Assembly (NCBI GenBank): GCA_009760855.2
Contig: WPIO01000219.1
Coordinates: forward strand, 62,001-126,000
Origin: Cristatella mucedo
Taxonomy: Eukaryota; Bryozoa; Phylactolaemata; Cristatellidae
Direction: 5' to 3'
Length of the DNA stretch: 64,000 bases
Positions within the stretch are counted from its first letter, which is position 1. Each line of letters starts with the position of its first letter. Both the position numbers and the translations under genes were made by a program. The notes under the pieces were generated by a model. It did not search any database, had not been told where the DNA came from, and saw nothing but the letters and a program-made list of their open reading frames with translations. Below are positions 32,343-43,084 of the stretch, piece after piece.

Positions 32343-32526
32343 AAATAAATAAATAAATCCTAGCTGATAAAACAGCCTCTTTTTGTATAGCGACAGAAGA
32401 GCCTTTAAGGCTATCACCGCCGCTTTTAGTGGCGATGAAGGATCGCCCACCGCAGGAATCGAACCCACAACCTCAGGACCAAGGTCATGAAAGCAACCAC
32501 CTCACGTAGTGTGCCAAAACGGCTTT
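32343..32526 (-). mobile_element. tRNA-derived SINE, copy 5, inside LINE-A
   Basis: Tail (TAAA)4 at 32343-32358, then antisense body, hairpin, GGGCGA and B-box complement (GGAATCGAACC), and head ending near 32526. LINE-A homology stops and resumes at the two edges. Confidence 0.9.
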
Positions 32527-33414
32527 TCTTATTCCGCTCGTTCAACAACACTTCTGTCCTCTCATCATTGGTAGATTGCTGCAACATGACACTATATGAC
32601 ATATTCAATGAATTTTCGCTTCTGACTAAGCTCACTGTAAACCCTTGCCGAGACGACCATTGGTTTACCACAAACATTAAACTAGCTAGATCTATTAAGC
32701 ACAAGCTTAAAAAACACAAGAAGGATCAGGAGTGACTGTCTATCAAGTCACTATCTATCTAGTCAAGATACATATGAGGACTGCTGTAGATCTTACCAAT
32801 CTATCACAGCAAAAGTCCAGTCTAGCTTCTAGGAAGCATTGTTAAATCACAGGCTCACATTAAAAAATGCTGATGCCTAAAGATCAACTACGTTCTTAAC
32901 CAGTCCCAGGCAAGCTCCTTATCTAGTCATCCTTGTGATGATCTTGTTGATCGCTTTTTCTAGATTCTTCGTAAACAAGATAGAAACGATCACCGAGTCG
33001 ATACTTAGGATAGCAGCACCTCTCAGGAATCCTGTCCCTCAATTAAGGCATCCGTGAAACTTCTAAATCAAAGGAGGTAACAAATGACCTCATTCTGAAA
33101 ATTACCACCCATTCAAAGAAGAGTGCGAGTCCTCCATACCCTATTCCCACTGTCCTGCTTCAACGATCAGCTGCTGCCATGCATAAGTAGCATCAAAAGT
33201 ATTTCAATAGCCTCAGGTCATGAGCTAGCACCTTTCTAAAAGACTGTCAGCATCCCATTACTCAGCAAAGCAGCACTAGACCCAGAGAACCTGAGCACCT
33301 TCCACCTATTCTCCATTCTGCCGCTCCTACCAAAGACACTGGAACGAGTCGTGGCAGACAAGCTGAACTCTTACATTTTAAAACTTCCAACCTCACTAGC
33401 AAGCTCCAATCTGG

Positions 33415-33938
33415 TTGCTTCGGGTGTGTAAAGACCTACTTAGGATTGCCCCCTTAGTTAGAGTCTCTCTGCTTGCTTTGCTCAATCTTTCGTCAGCTTT
33501 TGATGCTATCGATTACCCAAGTCCTTCTCGAGCGCCTCTCATCTCGCCTGCACATCACGAGCATGTTAAAGAATTGTTTCGGGTCCTATCTCAGTGGGAG
33601 ACTCCAGAGTATTTATGTGAATGGACAATCATCCGATGAACCACTTAAGAACGGGGCACCCTGGAAATCTGAGCTCGGTAGGCATCTTTTAACAGGTTAT
33701 ACCCCCTTTTGAAAATGTGATCACCAATTATATGCTAGTCTTTCACTTCTATTCTGATGACACTCAATCACACTTTTACTTTGATTCACCTCAGCCCTCC
33801 AACAGGTGGAATTCTCTCAACCCCTCTCCTGAATGTATCGATGACATCCGCCCGCGGATGACGGCAACCATTCTTAAATTGAATGATGACAAAACAAACT
33901 TATTAGTTATGGGCAAGCCAAGTGCGATTCAAGCATAG
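33415..33938 (+). pseudogene. LINE-A RT core, broken
   Basis: Overlapping frames (33415, 33473, 33717) give motif A (LLALLNLSSAFDAIDY, where the first aspartate of DLSAAFD has become N), SYLSGRLQSIYVNGQ, and motif C FYSDDTQ. The motif B region reads GAPWKSELG instead of PQGSVLG. Catalytically dead. Confidence 0.82.
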
Positions 33939-34865
33939 GAAAGACTAACGCTCCAAATCAGCTCTGCTAGCATAATTTCTGTTGAATCTGCACGAAATCT
34001 AGGTGTCATGTTTCAAAGTGACTTTTCTTTGGATGACTACATCAGGTCTAGAGTCAAATTAAAGTCTAATGCCTACTTTCAGCAAGGTAACTTTGCTAAA
34101 ATAAATTCGGGCTTGTTTAGACAGTAATACCACATCTAAATTGGTTCATGCATTTGTTACAGCCAGTTTTAACTTCCATGACTCACTGCTTACTTATCTA
34201 CTGGCGTTTTAACTCAGGCGATACAGCTGGTGAAAAACACTGCAGCTACGCTTGTCTGTCATGAGAGTTGCAGCTACCACATCACATCGTGTTTTGGTGA
34301 CCTGCAACAGCAAACAGTCAAGCAAGGAACTGACTTCCAAATTTTGTCGTTCAATTTGAGGTCCCTTCCCTCTTTGGCTCCAGTTTACCTACAAGATCTA
34401 CTCCCCCACTCGGCTAAGCATCGCTTCACCCACTTATCGGAATCTAATTGCTAACATTTACCTCGTAATCCTTTGGAGACACTGCCTTTAGTCCGTATGG
34501 TCCCAAAGCTTGGAACTCTCTATCGACTTGCGATGCAACATCCCTTGACTAGATGACATTTAAAAAGGACTTAAGAACTCACCTATTTAGGACAGCATTA
34601 AGTGGATCCCTGTAATTCGTCCTTTATGTGGTTATGCGTGCTGACACTGTGCATGCTGCCACTAACCACACTTGCATGCCGGGCCTGTGCATGTCACCCC
34701 TAACCATGTTATACATGTTGCTTATCAAGCATAACAAGCATTAAATCGCGTTTCGCTTTGCAGCAAGTGTAAAGCGCCTAGAAAGAGATTGAACTCTCTG
34801 AGAGATATTCCTCGAAAGACACTGAATTCTCATCATATCAAATGCATTATTATTCTTATTATTAT

Positions 34866-35267
34866 TATCATGTTTATTGCTGGATCCTGTAAGAGTGAAA
34901 CTCAGATAATTGCGATCAACATGGCACCTCTTCTTCACTAACGATGAACTAAGCTCTAGGCGCGAGGTCGGCGATCCATAATATTCGTCGTACATTCGTA
35001 GTATCCCCGTCTCAAATAATAATCAATAAATTGAGCCCTTGATTAATGCCAATTGAGTTGATGAGCAGAGAGCTAATACAGATACAGTGCACGTCTCTGG
35101 CCTCCTTTCGCAATGCCAAAGTCGTAGTCACACTAAAGGTATTAACGTTCACCATGCAAGCAGTTTTACAGACTACTATCTACCCCGAGTCATGCTTTCG
35201 GGTTACGATTATTGCCCTATTACGACGATCATACTGGTGGCCAGAACGACTCGCAAGCAATCGTATT
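34866..35267. other. gap downstream of the caspase-like gene
   Basis: No coding frame is convincing. It could include the 3' end of the minus-strand caspase-like gene; no strong polyadenylation signal is obvious. Confidence 0.4.
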
Positions 35268-36762
35268 TTATAGTATAGCAATAGTTACCTGTATCATCAG
35301 TGAAATCGTACCAGAAAAAACTCCTCCGAGAACCAGCTGTTTCGCCGTTACAAAATTTGTTGGAAGAGATCGAAAGTTGAGACACCCCAGCTCAAGTCCG
35401 GCATCGGTGATGACTGAAATCCGATAATTCGGATGTGATTCGTTATAGTGCACAAGAGGTAGCGGCTTGAATCGTGGAGCTGGATATTCTGTTCCCCTTT
35501 TGCTGTTTGGGTGAATTACAGAGTTGCATACGTGCTGCTCAAGGAACCGAGTAATTTGGTCGATGGAGACGTATTGGTCTTCTCGTTTATTCCTCAGATT
35601 CTGGCATGCCAAACAAGGTCTTTCTTCCCGGCCCCGTCTTCTGAAAGGCTAGCCGAACTTGCATTTTTGTCTCTACATGGATGCAAATAGAATGATATCA
35701 TCGCTTCATTAGTGACAGGATAGCAGTATCCTGGAAGAGCGCTCCACAGGGCAACAGTAATCAGTTCAGTGAACAAACTATACTCCCCAGGTACAAAACC
35801 TGTTGTTTCGTCGGCTCTGCAGGCAGAAATTATCGTCATTTCCGCCTTTCCGTCAGAGCTTGAAAGCACACTATCAAAGATGCCGTCGGCATAACAACAA
35901 TCGAGCGTGACAACTACATTTGAAACCAGCTTGCTTAATATCGTTGACATATCGTTGCAGAGAAGTTTTTTAAAAGGTAAATCCACTCTGTGACCATCAC
36001 TATCGGCATGACCCGTATAGTGAAGCCAGAATGTGCGATCGCTTATGCGGCTGAGGTTGTCCATAACAGCTTTGAGAAGCTTCATGTCGTTCAAGAACAG
36101 GCATTTATAGTGTTGAGTGTCGTCTCCATCTTGTATGGTCGATAAGTCATTTTTCAAGTCTTCGTAGTATTTTTTGTCGTAATCTGACGATGGAAGAATA
36201 CCGATGGAGTGCACAAACTTGCGAAAACACATAGCGGCTATTTTGTACAAATGCGGCAATTTCAAATTGTTGCAAGCTAGATCCTTTAAAAGAGTTCCGA
36301 CTTTGCGTTGCAATATCAGTGTAGGTTGATATGTTGCAATCCTTCCTCTCTGATACCTTACGCCATTATTTTCTTGCTGGTTCACTTTTTCATCTGTCCA
36401 TGGATTAGACAAAGCCATTACGATATTGCTCTTCTCCTCATGTGATAAATTAAATGTGTTTAAGTTTTGCCATGAACCGACAACTATTCTCATCATTTTC
36501 CGTAAGAAATCATCTTCTTTTGCAGAGGGTATAATAAGCGACGGGGAATCCCGAGACAATTCCGTCATAGCATTCTGATTTCGGATGGTGGTGTAAATAT
36601 TCTCCACCGTACGTTTGTTTAGATCGCTATCGGAAAGTGAGAAATCGAGTTTCGTAGTTTCATGCGCATTGTTCACGACTTCATCTTTCAATTTAATTAA
36701 AAAATCAAAAAACGCTGTTTCCGACTTATCGTGGGCTGATACTACCAATTGGTCATCCCTAA
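35268..36762 (-). CDS. caspase-fold (C14-like) protein, last coding exon(s), one frame change
   Basis: This is the only clearly conserved host protein in the window. An acceptor-like TTGCTTGTTTTAG ends at about 36763, after which the frame reads DDQLVVSAHDKSETAFFDFL and stays open to 35594. Counting from the TTG at 36748, residues 1-205 form an unassigned, probably helical part. The peptidase core has WLHYTGHADSDG (His247) and VVVTLDCCYADG (Cys285), the dyad arrangement of clan CD peptidases. SACRADETTG and EYSLFTELITVAL follow, as in metacaspase- and bacterial caspase-like domains. A second frame (-1 relative) then continues with RPCLACQNLRNKREDQYVSI and PLPLVHYNESHPNYRIS to 35268. The join needs one frame change at about 35614-35652. 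Missing upstream exons must lie above 36763. The missing QACRG pentapeptide argues against a classical effector caspase. Confidence 0.7.
35614..35652 (-). other. frame change in caspase-like gene
   Basis: The upstream frame ends KKDLVWHARI at 35594. The downstream frame, open from 35647, carries the protein-like text REERPCLACQNLRNKR. A 35-base GT..AG intron is too short and would create a stop. The cause may be a real pseudogenising indel, an assembly error at the GGGGCCGGGAAGAAAG run, or recoding. Confidence 0.6.
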
Positions 36763-36764
36763 AA
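36750..36764 (-). promoter_or_regulatory. putative 3' splice site
   Basis: On the minus strand a pyrimidine-rich CATTGCTTGTTTTAG precedes GGATGACC. It sits exactly where protein-like text begins, suggesting an intron upstream. Confidence 0.5.
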
Positions 36765-37020
36765 CAAGCAATGCCAGCATAAATAAAGAAATAGAAATGT
36801 TATGAAGTGTAAAATTCTCTGAAATTTTAGAAACAATATACTAGACAAAGAACATGCTTGACAGACTTGACAGACCTTTACTTTTTATTGCTTCCACTGC
36901 ATCAAATGGCTAGCTCCAACCGATGCTGAACCGCTCTAAGAGCCTCATTCCGCCAAAAAACAGCACACCTAGTTCTTAGCGGTCCAATAAGCCTCTAAGG
37001 ACCATTAAGGGCATGCCTTG
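36765..37020. other. presumed intron of caspase-like gene
   Basis: No coding text. If the acceptor at 36763 is real, this and possibly the elements to its right are intronic. Confidence 0.35.
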
Positions 37021-37090
37021 CCTTAAAGCCCACTCTCTTGCATAACACCCATGTAGTCTTTGTGGCTTTACAGACGGGGGTACATCCGCT
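37021..37090 (+). mobile_element. LINE-B 3' tail
   Basis: ACTCTCTTGCATAACACCCA...GTCTTTGTGGCTTTACAGACG matches the end of the LINE-B copy at 46415-46465. Confidence 0.7.
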
Positions 37091-37489
37091 TAGGTGTTCG
37101 TCTCTAACGACGAGGTTCAATGTTTCCATGAAATAGGCAAGAAAAAGCAATACAAGCTAACCGGCAGATTATGTAAGGAACAAATTCCAATTTAGGTCAG
37201 CGTTGCTAAATAAACTACGAGTACTAGAGCTCTGATTTACCATAACTAACTACACAATTTAGAACATGTGGACGTTTAGGACTACATGAGATGGTTCAGC
37301 CAAATTAATTTCAGTCTACGTAAGGCATGACCTTCAGATTGACCAGCGAGGAGAAAAGTGGTTCAAATTAGTACAATAAATAGTTGTTATGGCAAAGCTT
37401 TGTAGTTTAAATTATGTTTAAAAAAGTTCAAAAGTTTTAAGATCTGACGCTTAAGGCTTGCAAGCTAGCATCGCTTCAAAATGCCTGTG

Positions 37490-38445
37490 CATAGAAATCT
37501 GGGCACCCGCTCCAAAATGACTTACGATTAGGTGAGCACACTACATAAGCCATTAAAGCCATTCATATTTCACAAGACCTCATTTGAATACGTTTTTGTG
37601 GTAACTAATTTAATTGTCTTCAGTAAACACTGCAAATGGTTTCTTTCATTACCAGACCACATCAGCTCCGTAGTCAAGTCTGACTAATCTCAGCTCCTTA
37701 CCATTGCTAATACTCGGGTTTGTTTACACAGGGATACTACATCTGTATTGGCTTATTAATTTCTTACATTCAGTTTTGACTTCTGTAACTTACTGCTTGC
37801 TGGCCTGCAGGCCTGTGAAATCAGGCGCTTACAGTTTGTGCAAAACTCTGTAGGTAGGCTTGCCTATCGTGAGCGTCGCAGTTACCACGTAAGAACATTT
37901 CTCGCCGACCTGCACTGGCTACCAGTCAAGCAGCGAATCGACTTCAAGGTTTTGTCACTCAACTTTAGGTCCCTTCATTCTTTGGCTCCAGCCTACCGAT
38001 CAGATTGGCTCCCCAACCAGGTTAAGCATCGTACCACCCACCTTTCGGAATCATACTCTTTACCTATATCTCGTACAAACCTCAAATTCTTTGGAGATCA
38101 TGCCTTAAGTGTGTAGGATTTCAAAGCATGGAACTCGCTCCAGATTTGGGTCAAAACACCCTCTGACTTAACCGCGTTTCAAAGTAACTAAAAACGCACC
38201 AATTTGTCACAGCATCTAGTGGATTGCTGGGATTCGTCCTGTATATGCTTTTGCGTGCCGACACTGTTGCATGCTGCCACTAAAAACCCTTACAGGTTGA
38301 TACTGCATGTCACTCCTAACCATATTATTCTTGTCGTTTATGATGCATGACACCACTAATCATTCTATCGTGTTATCTTTGCAGCAAATGTAAAGCGCCT
38401 AGAAAGAGCTTGATTTATCTGAAGGTGCTTTATCAAGTGTATTAT
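37490..38445 (+). mobile_element. LINE-A copy, C-terminal part and 3' end
   Basis: Text equivalent to AxNLGVxFQ (37490) is followed by about 90 unrelated bases, then DHISSVVKS (37655). ORF 37838-38116 holds QNSVGRLAYRERRSYHV, FLADLHWLPVKQRIDFKVLS and SISRTNLKFFGDHA. The 3' hairpin and ATT tail lie at 38390-38445. Confidence 0.85.
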
Positions 38446-38449
38446 TATC

Positions 38450-38998
38450 GGTATATAACTATTAAGCTATCCTCATAGCACCGATATTTGTCTACTTTAT
38501 TTCCAACGTGTGAGATTAGTTACCCCCAGCTAGAATCCAAGAGTTTCAGTAGCATGTGATTTAAGGAGTTATTACCGAGGAAGAGGTCAAGTTTATACCA
38601 ATAAACTCCTTTACGACAGTACTAAACTACCCGGAGCTGCCTGTCCTTGCCACTAGATAGTAAAATCGGATAACTAAAGGTGAAAACAGCAAATCTGCCA
38701 TCGATGAATACATCGCAGACCCAGATAATAATTTTTAAAAATGCGGCTTGGGAGAGAAAGCCGCATTCACATAACAAAAAGGACTTTAGCAATATTTTCA
38801 GAGACCTAAGTATAACCACGTTCAATGCTGGGCTTCTGACTTCAATGCTGACCGACTGAGTGGAACTTTGTGGATGAAACCGTGGCCATGGCAAATTCAA
38901 TATAGAACTATGCGTTTTCCTCAATAGCTTTCGCGGTTGGCAAAATAGAATGCCCCCCAACAATTTGCGATTGGTCTATTCGATGCTATGGGTTTCTA
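38450..38998. other. non-coding gap
   Basis: No recognised content; the minus-strand 113-codon frame here has no conserved features. Confidence 0.4.
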
Positions 38999-39096
38999 GG
39001 TAACTTACGTACCTTTGCTTTGATCCCTCCCAGCCTTCAAGCACCTCAAATTGTCTAAACTCACTAGCTGCATGCATTGATGACATCGGCACATGG

Positions 39097-39750
39097 ATGG
39101 CAGCAAATTTTCTAAAACTTGACGGTAATCAAACTAACTTACTAGTTATGGGCAAAACCAGTGTGATCCAGAAATTGCACAGGCTGACTCTCAAAATTGG
39201 CTCTGCCTGCACATCACCAGTTGAATCAGCTCTAAATCTACGTGTCATATTCCAAAGCAACCTCTCGTTAGACGACCATATCAGCTCCGCAGTCAAATCC
39301 GCCTATTTTCAGCTTCATAACATTGCTAAAAATCGGGCTTGTTTAGATGAAGATACCACATCAAAGTTGGTCCATGCATTCGTGACATCCCGTCTCGACT
39401 TCTGCAACTCACAGATTACTGGCCTACCAGCATGTGCGATCAGGCGATTGCAGCTGGTGCAAAACTCGGCAGCTAGACTTGTCTGCCGTGAGCGTCTAAG
39501 TTGCCACGTTACTCCACTTCTCGCCGACCTGCACTGGCTACCAGTCAAGCAACGGATTGACTTCAAGGTTTTGTCGCTCACTTTTAGGTTCCTTCATTCT
39601 ATGGCTCCAGCCTATCTGTCAGATATACTACCCCACCAGGACAAGCATTGTACCACCCGCTTTTCGGAATCCAACAGTCTAGAAATACCTCGTACAAACC
39701 TTAAATTCTCTGGAGACCGTGAATTTAGTTCATATGCTCCCAAAGCCTAG
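39097..39750 (+). pseudogene. LINE-A RT C-terminal region, open
   Basis: It reads MAANFLKLDGNQTNLLVMGK through SPVESALNLRVIFQSNLSLD, KLVHAFVTSRLDFCNSQIT, LADLHWLPVKQRIDFKVLSL to FSSYAPKA, where a TAG replaces the tryptophan codon of KAWNSLP. It lacks catalytic motifs. Confidence 0.88.
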
Positions 39751-40016
39751 AACTCCCTCCCGACCTGCGTCAGAACATCCAATGACCTGACCACATTTAA
39801 AAGGAACCTAAAAACACACCTATTTAGGACAGCATTTAGTGGGTCCCTGTGATTCGTCCTTGATGTGCTTATGCATGCTGACACTGTGCATGCTGCCACT
39901 AACCACATTTGCATGCTGACCCTGTGCATGTCACCCCTAACCGTATTATTCATTTCGTTTGTTTTACAAGCATGATCTTACTTACCATTTAATTGCATTT
40001 AACTTTACAGGAAATG

Positions 40017-40058
40017 TAAAGCGCCTAGAGAGAGATTAAGTTCTCTGAGGGCGCTTTA
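40017..40058 (+). repeat. LINE-A 3' double-stem hairpin (type example)
   Basis: The outer stem TAAAGCGCC pairs with GGCGCTTTA, and inside it AGAGA pairs with TCTCT around a TTAAGT-type loop. The element then ends in (ATT)n. Similar hairpins recur in almost every LINE-A copy here. In L2-group LINEs a 3' stem-loop is the RT recognition site. Confidence 0.85.
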
Positions 40059-40092
40059 TCAAGTGAATTATTATTATTATTATTATTTTTAT

Positions 40093-41260
40093 AATTGGGT
40101 GAATTAAACATATACGTAGACAGCTAATTATAAAGCCAAAAACAATGCTTCTAAATTCGAAGAACTATTACCAGTCTCTCCATGTTGTTTAATCTGTACA
40201 CCTCAAAGAGGACTGAGCTAATTTCAACATAATGCTGACTATCTTGTAGTGGTATGACGGCTCATTCGACACATAAAAATGGCTTTAATTAGGATAGCAA
40301 CCAAAGCCGTTTTGTCAAGTTTCCACAAATTATTCGCCTTTGGGTCAGCCAGTATATAAAAACATACTCTCACAAAAGAGAAAGGGTATAGAAGACCGAG
40401 TTCCCCAGAGAAAAGCATACTGCTGTTAGTGCTGCTGCTAGTGCTCGTGCGGCAACTATACATCAATATAGATCACGCTAGGCAATTTATCGAGGTTTTA
40501 GATGCTAATGCATCGCTGGATTTAAAAAATGACACCAGCATATCTCTCCTCGGCTAATGAAAACGAGGTCAAAAGTGGTGTTGTCGCACAGCACCGGCCT
40601 GGCTCAATTTTAGGGTGCACAAGAACTGCTCAGCGGGAAACATCTCTGTCACAGAGCATTGAGCAAAAGGACAAAGTCGCCGTAGTAGGATCATGACGTG
40701 ATTGATGCAGGCTGGCCCGTCAACCCTATAGTCCTGGCTAGCAATTTAAGAATGGGGAGATGCTCGCCCGATGTCGCTGTCGCCACCAGCCACCCACGAT
40801 TTAGTGGATGGTTTTCGTGAGAAGGAGAAAGGTGGCTGGAAAGCATTTGCGTTTTACAGCTGCAAGCAAGAGGACGCAGCGGTCGTGCTAGGACCAGCAA
40901 GCTGATCGATGTCGGCTGGCCTGTCAACCTCTTTGTCATGACTATTCATACAAGGGTAGAGCGACGCTCGCTGGGGATCCCTTCTTCATCCTCGGTTACG
41001 TTTCGACACCGTCGCCGATTGTTGCCGGGCTCATTTCCTCTGCGAGCGAGAGGAGGGCGGGCTGTCTGCTGGCGATGGACGAGACTGAGTGAGCCAGTGA
41101 AAGAAGAATTCTATGGACGCAACCGAATACGGTTTCATAGCACCCGTGGCTCGCAATTTGTGTTTGTGTTTACGTGGGCATGGTTCCGGCATAGGGATAT
41201 GCCACTGCGAACTATAAGTATTTCGGTGCAGTGTAGAGGAGGTATTCCCCCACTACAATA
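40093..41260. other. gap with GC-rich direct repeat
   Basis: No gene is recognised. About 100 bases at 40669-40770 recur in diverged form at 40872-40970 (GGCTGGCCYGTCAACC core, about 203-base offset). The 107-codon plus frame at 40938 has no recognisable domain. Confidence 0.5.
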
Positions 41261-41261
41261 A

Positions 41262-41370
41262 TGAAAATAATAATACACTTGATAAAGCGCTTTCAGAGAA
41301 CCAAAACTCTGTCTAGGCGCTTTACATTTGCTGCCATGGAAACACGATCGAATAGTGAGTTATATCATGC
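41262..41370 (-). mobile_element. LINE-A 3' tail
   Basis: (AAT)n, GATAAAGCGC...CTAGGCGCTTTACATTTGCTGCC and part of the 3' UTR (ACGATCGAATAGTGAG). Confidence 0.82.
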
Positions 41371-41384
41371 TTAATTAGAATAAC

Positions 41385-41568
41385 AATAATAATGCACATA
41401 ATAAAGCACCTTCAAAGAACTCAATCACTTTCTAGGAGCTTTGCATTTGCTGCAAAGTAAACACAATCGAATGGTGAATGGTATCGTGCTTGATAAACTA
41501 CATGAATAACATGGTTAAGGGTGACATGCACAGGGTCAGCTTACAAGTGTGCTTAGTGGCAGCCTATA
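41385..41568 (-). mobile_element. LINE-A 3' tail, second in row
   Basis: (AAT)n, ATAAAGCACC...CTAGGAGCTTTGCATTTGCTGC, 3' UTR including ATGGTTAAGGGTGACATGC. Confidence 0.82.
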
Positions 41569-41572
41569 ACAG

Positions 41573-42292
41573 TGATAATAATAATAATAATATTGCACTT
41601 GATAAAGCGCCCTCAGAGAACTTAATCTCTTTCTAGGCGCTTTACATTTGCTGCAAAGTGATACGCAATAGAATAATAAGTAAAATCATGCTTGAAAAAC
41701 AAACAAAATGAACAATATGTTTAGGGGTGACATGCACAGGGTCTGCATGCAAATGTGGTTAGTGGCAGCATGCACAGTGTCAGCACGCATAAGCACAACA
41801 AGGACGAATCACAGGGACCCACTAAATGCTGTCCTAAATAGGTGTGTTTTTAAGTTTCTTTTAAATGTGGTCAGGTCAGGGGATGTTCTGATGCAGGTCG
41901 GGAGGGAGTTCCAGGCTTTGGGAGCATACGAGCTAAATGCACGGTCTCCAAAGGATTTAAGGTTTGTACGAGGTATTTCTAGACTGTTGGATTCCGAAAA
42001 GCGAGTGGTACGATGCTTGGCCTGATGGGGTAGTATATCTGAAAGATAGGCTGGAGCCATAGAATGAAGAGACCTAAAAGTGAGCGACAAAACCTTGAAG
42101 TCAATCCGTTGCCTCACTGGTAGCCAGTGCAGGTCGGCGAGAAGTGGAGTAATGTAGCAACTGCGACGCTCACGACAGACAAGCCTAGCTGCAGAGTTTT
42201 GCACCAGCTGCAATCGCCTGATCGCACATGCTGGTAAGCCTGTAAGCAGTGAGTTGCAGAAGTCGAGACGAGATGTCACGAATACAGTGTCA
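41573..42292 (-). mobile_element. LINE-A copy, C-terminal part and 3' end, third in row
   Basis: The 3' tail at 41573-41650 is followed (minus strand) by a 168-codon open frame, 41809-42315: VTSRLDFCNSLLTGLPACAI, LADLHWLPVRQRIDFKVLSL and AFSSYAPKAWNSLPTCIRTS, ending THLFRTAFSGSL. The coding text is intact here with no frame change. Confidence 0.92.
41809..42290 (-). pseudogene. LINE-A RT C-terminal fragment, open
   Basis: The last about 160 residues of the LINE-A protein, including its natural stop after SGSL. It is 5'-truncated at about 42290, where homology ends (VFVTSRLDF). A useful reference for the uncorrupted C-terminus. Confidence 0.88.
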
Positions 42293-43080
42293 GGAAGCAA
42301 AAGATGTTGCTTCACCGTTGATGAATTGGCCCTCGGTATTCCTGCCTTCTTAAGAAGGTGGGGTTTTCCTGGCTTTAAGGTGGAAGCCGAGCCCTAGTTC
42401 TACAGCCACGAGTTCAGGTCCGAGGTATTCCAGCCTTATTTTGCAAGTGGTGGTGGAATCCTAGTTCTCCGGTCACGGTCTAGGTACCGGTTGTGCAGGG
42501 ATCACGTCTATTTGGGTTGTTCCCCACTATAGAAGTCGGCAGATAAGGTGCGGGACTTATTTACCCCACGGTTGTGCTTGTTTTGGTAAGAGCCGGCGAG
42601 GAGTGTGAGGATAAACTGAGCTAGGCGTGCAGCGACATTGTGTGCTTGCGAGTTACGTTCAGTAAAATCCCCCATTCATGTGTATATCTCTTCTCAATTC
42701 GCGCCAGCTCACCACTCTTAGCAACGATAAGTAGGTTGGTGTCAAAAACGCCCTTTCGCGTGGCCACCTCTTACTGAGCATAGAGGTGAACCGAATCGCA
42801 TTCTACAATAGGCTATGCCGCTTGGCAAGCAGTAGGTTACGTCTCCTTCGCCAAGCCTTCGGCGTTACAGCATCTTTTCAAGACTGCTGCTAAAGAAAGA
42901 CATAGAGTGTGATGTATTCGATAAAATGGTGTGCTGGACCATAGAAGGAGTTTAGAATAATTTTATTGCAGTACTCAGCAGCTGTCTGAGCAATTATAAA
43001 AACGCAAAATATGCCTACATTATTCAGACTCTCAATCAGGACTGCGACGAAATCGAATGCAAAACGTACTTTGAAGTCAG
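42293..43080. other. gap with imperfect duplication
   Basis: Two diverged units of about 90 bases at 42330-42490 share GGTATTCC(T/A)GCCTT and CCTAGTTCT(A/C)C-G(C/T)CACG. No coding signal. Confidence 0.4.
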
Positions 43081-43084
43081 TAAA

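Larger units (their letters stand above)
31575..34865 (+). mobile_element. LINE-A copy, near full length, old
   Basis: Homologous throughout to the copy at 9600-12600 but far more decayed. Endonuclease traces run 31660-32120, the linker 32530-33010, and RT motif A is at about 33480 (SSAFDAIDY). YSDD stands in motif C at 33750-33761, the C-terminal region runs to about 34610, and the 3' hairpin and (ATT)n are at 34770-34865. A G run near 31724-31732 marks the end of the LLVLTE block. A SINE (32343-32526) interrupts the linker. The hairpin loop holds a duplicated GAGAGATATTC-type insertion. Confidence 0.85.
39000..40092 (+). mobile_element. LINE-A copy, post-RT region and 3' end
   Basis: 5'-truncated right after motif C (YLCFDPSQPSS). 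It contains a 217-residue open frame (39097-39750) and a textbook 3' end, with the hairpin at 40017-40058 and (ATT)n at 40066-40085. One of the least decayed copies. Confidence 0.92.

Noticed and set aside
32510-32530. Target duplication for the SINE in LINE-A
   Set aside because: GCTTT-like matches at both edges are too short and ambiguous to claim.
40938-41261. 107-codon Arg-rich frame as a gene
   Set aside because: No domain, GC-rich composition explains the open frame, and it overlaps the direct repeat.
41262-41660. CRISPR-like repeated units
   Set aside because: The repeats are successive LINE-A 3' tails, not regular repeats with unique spacers.
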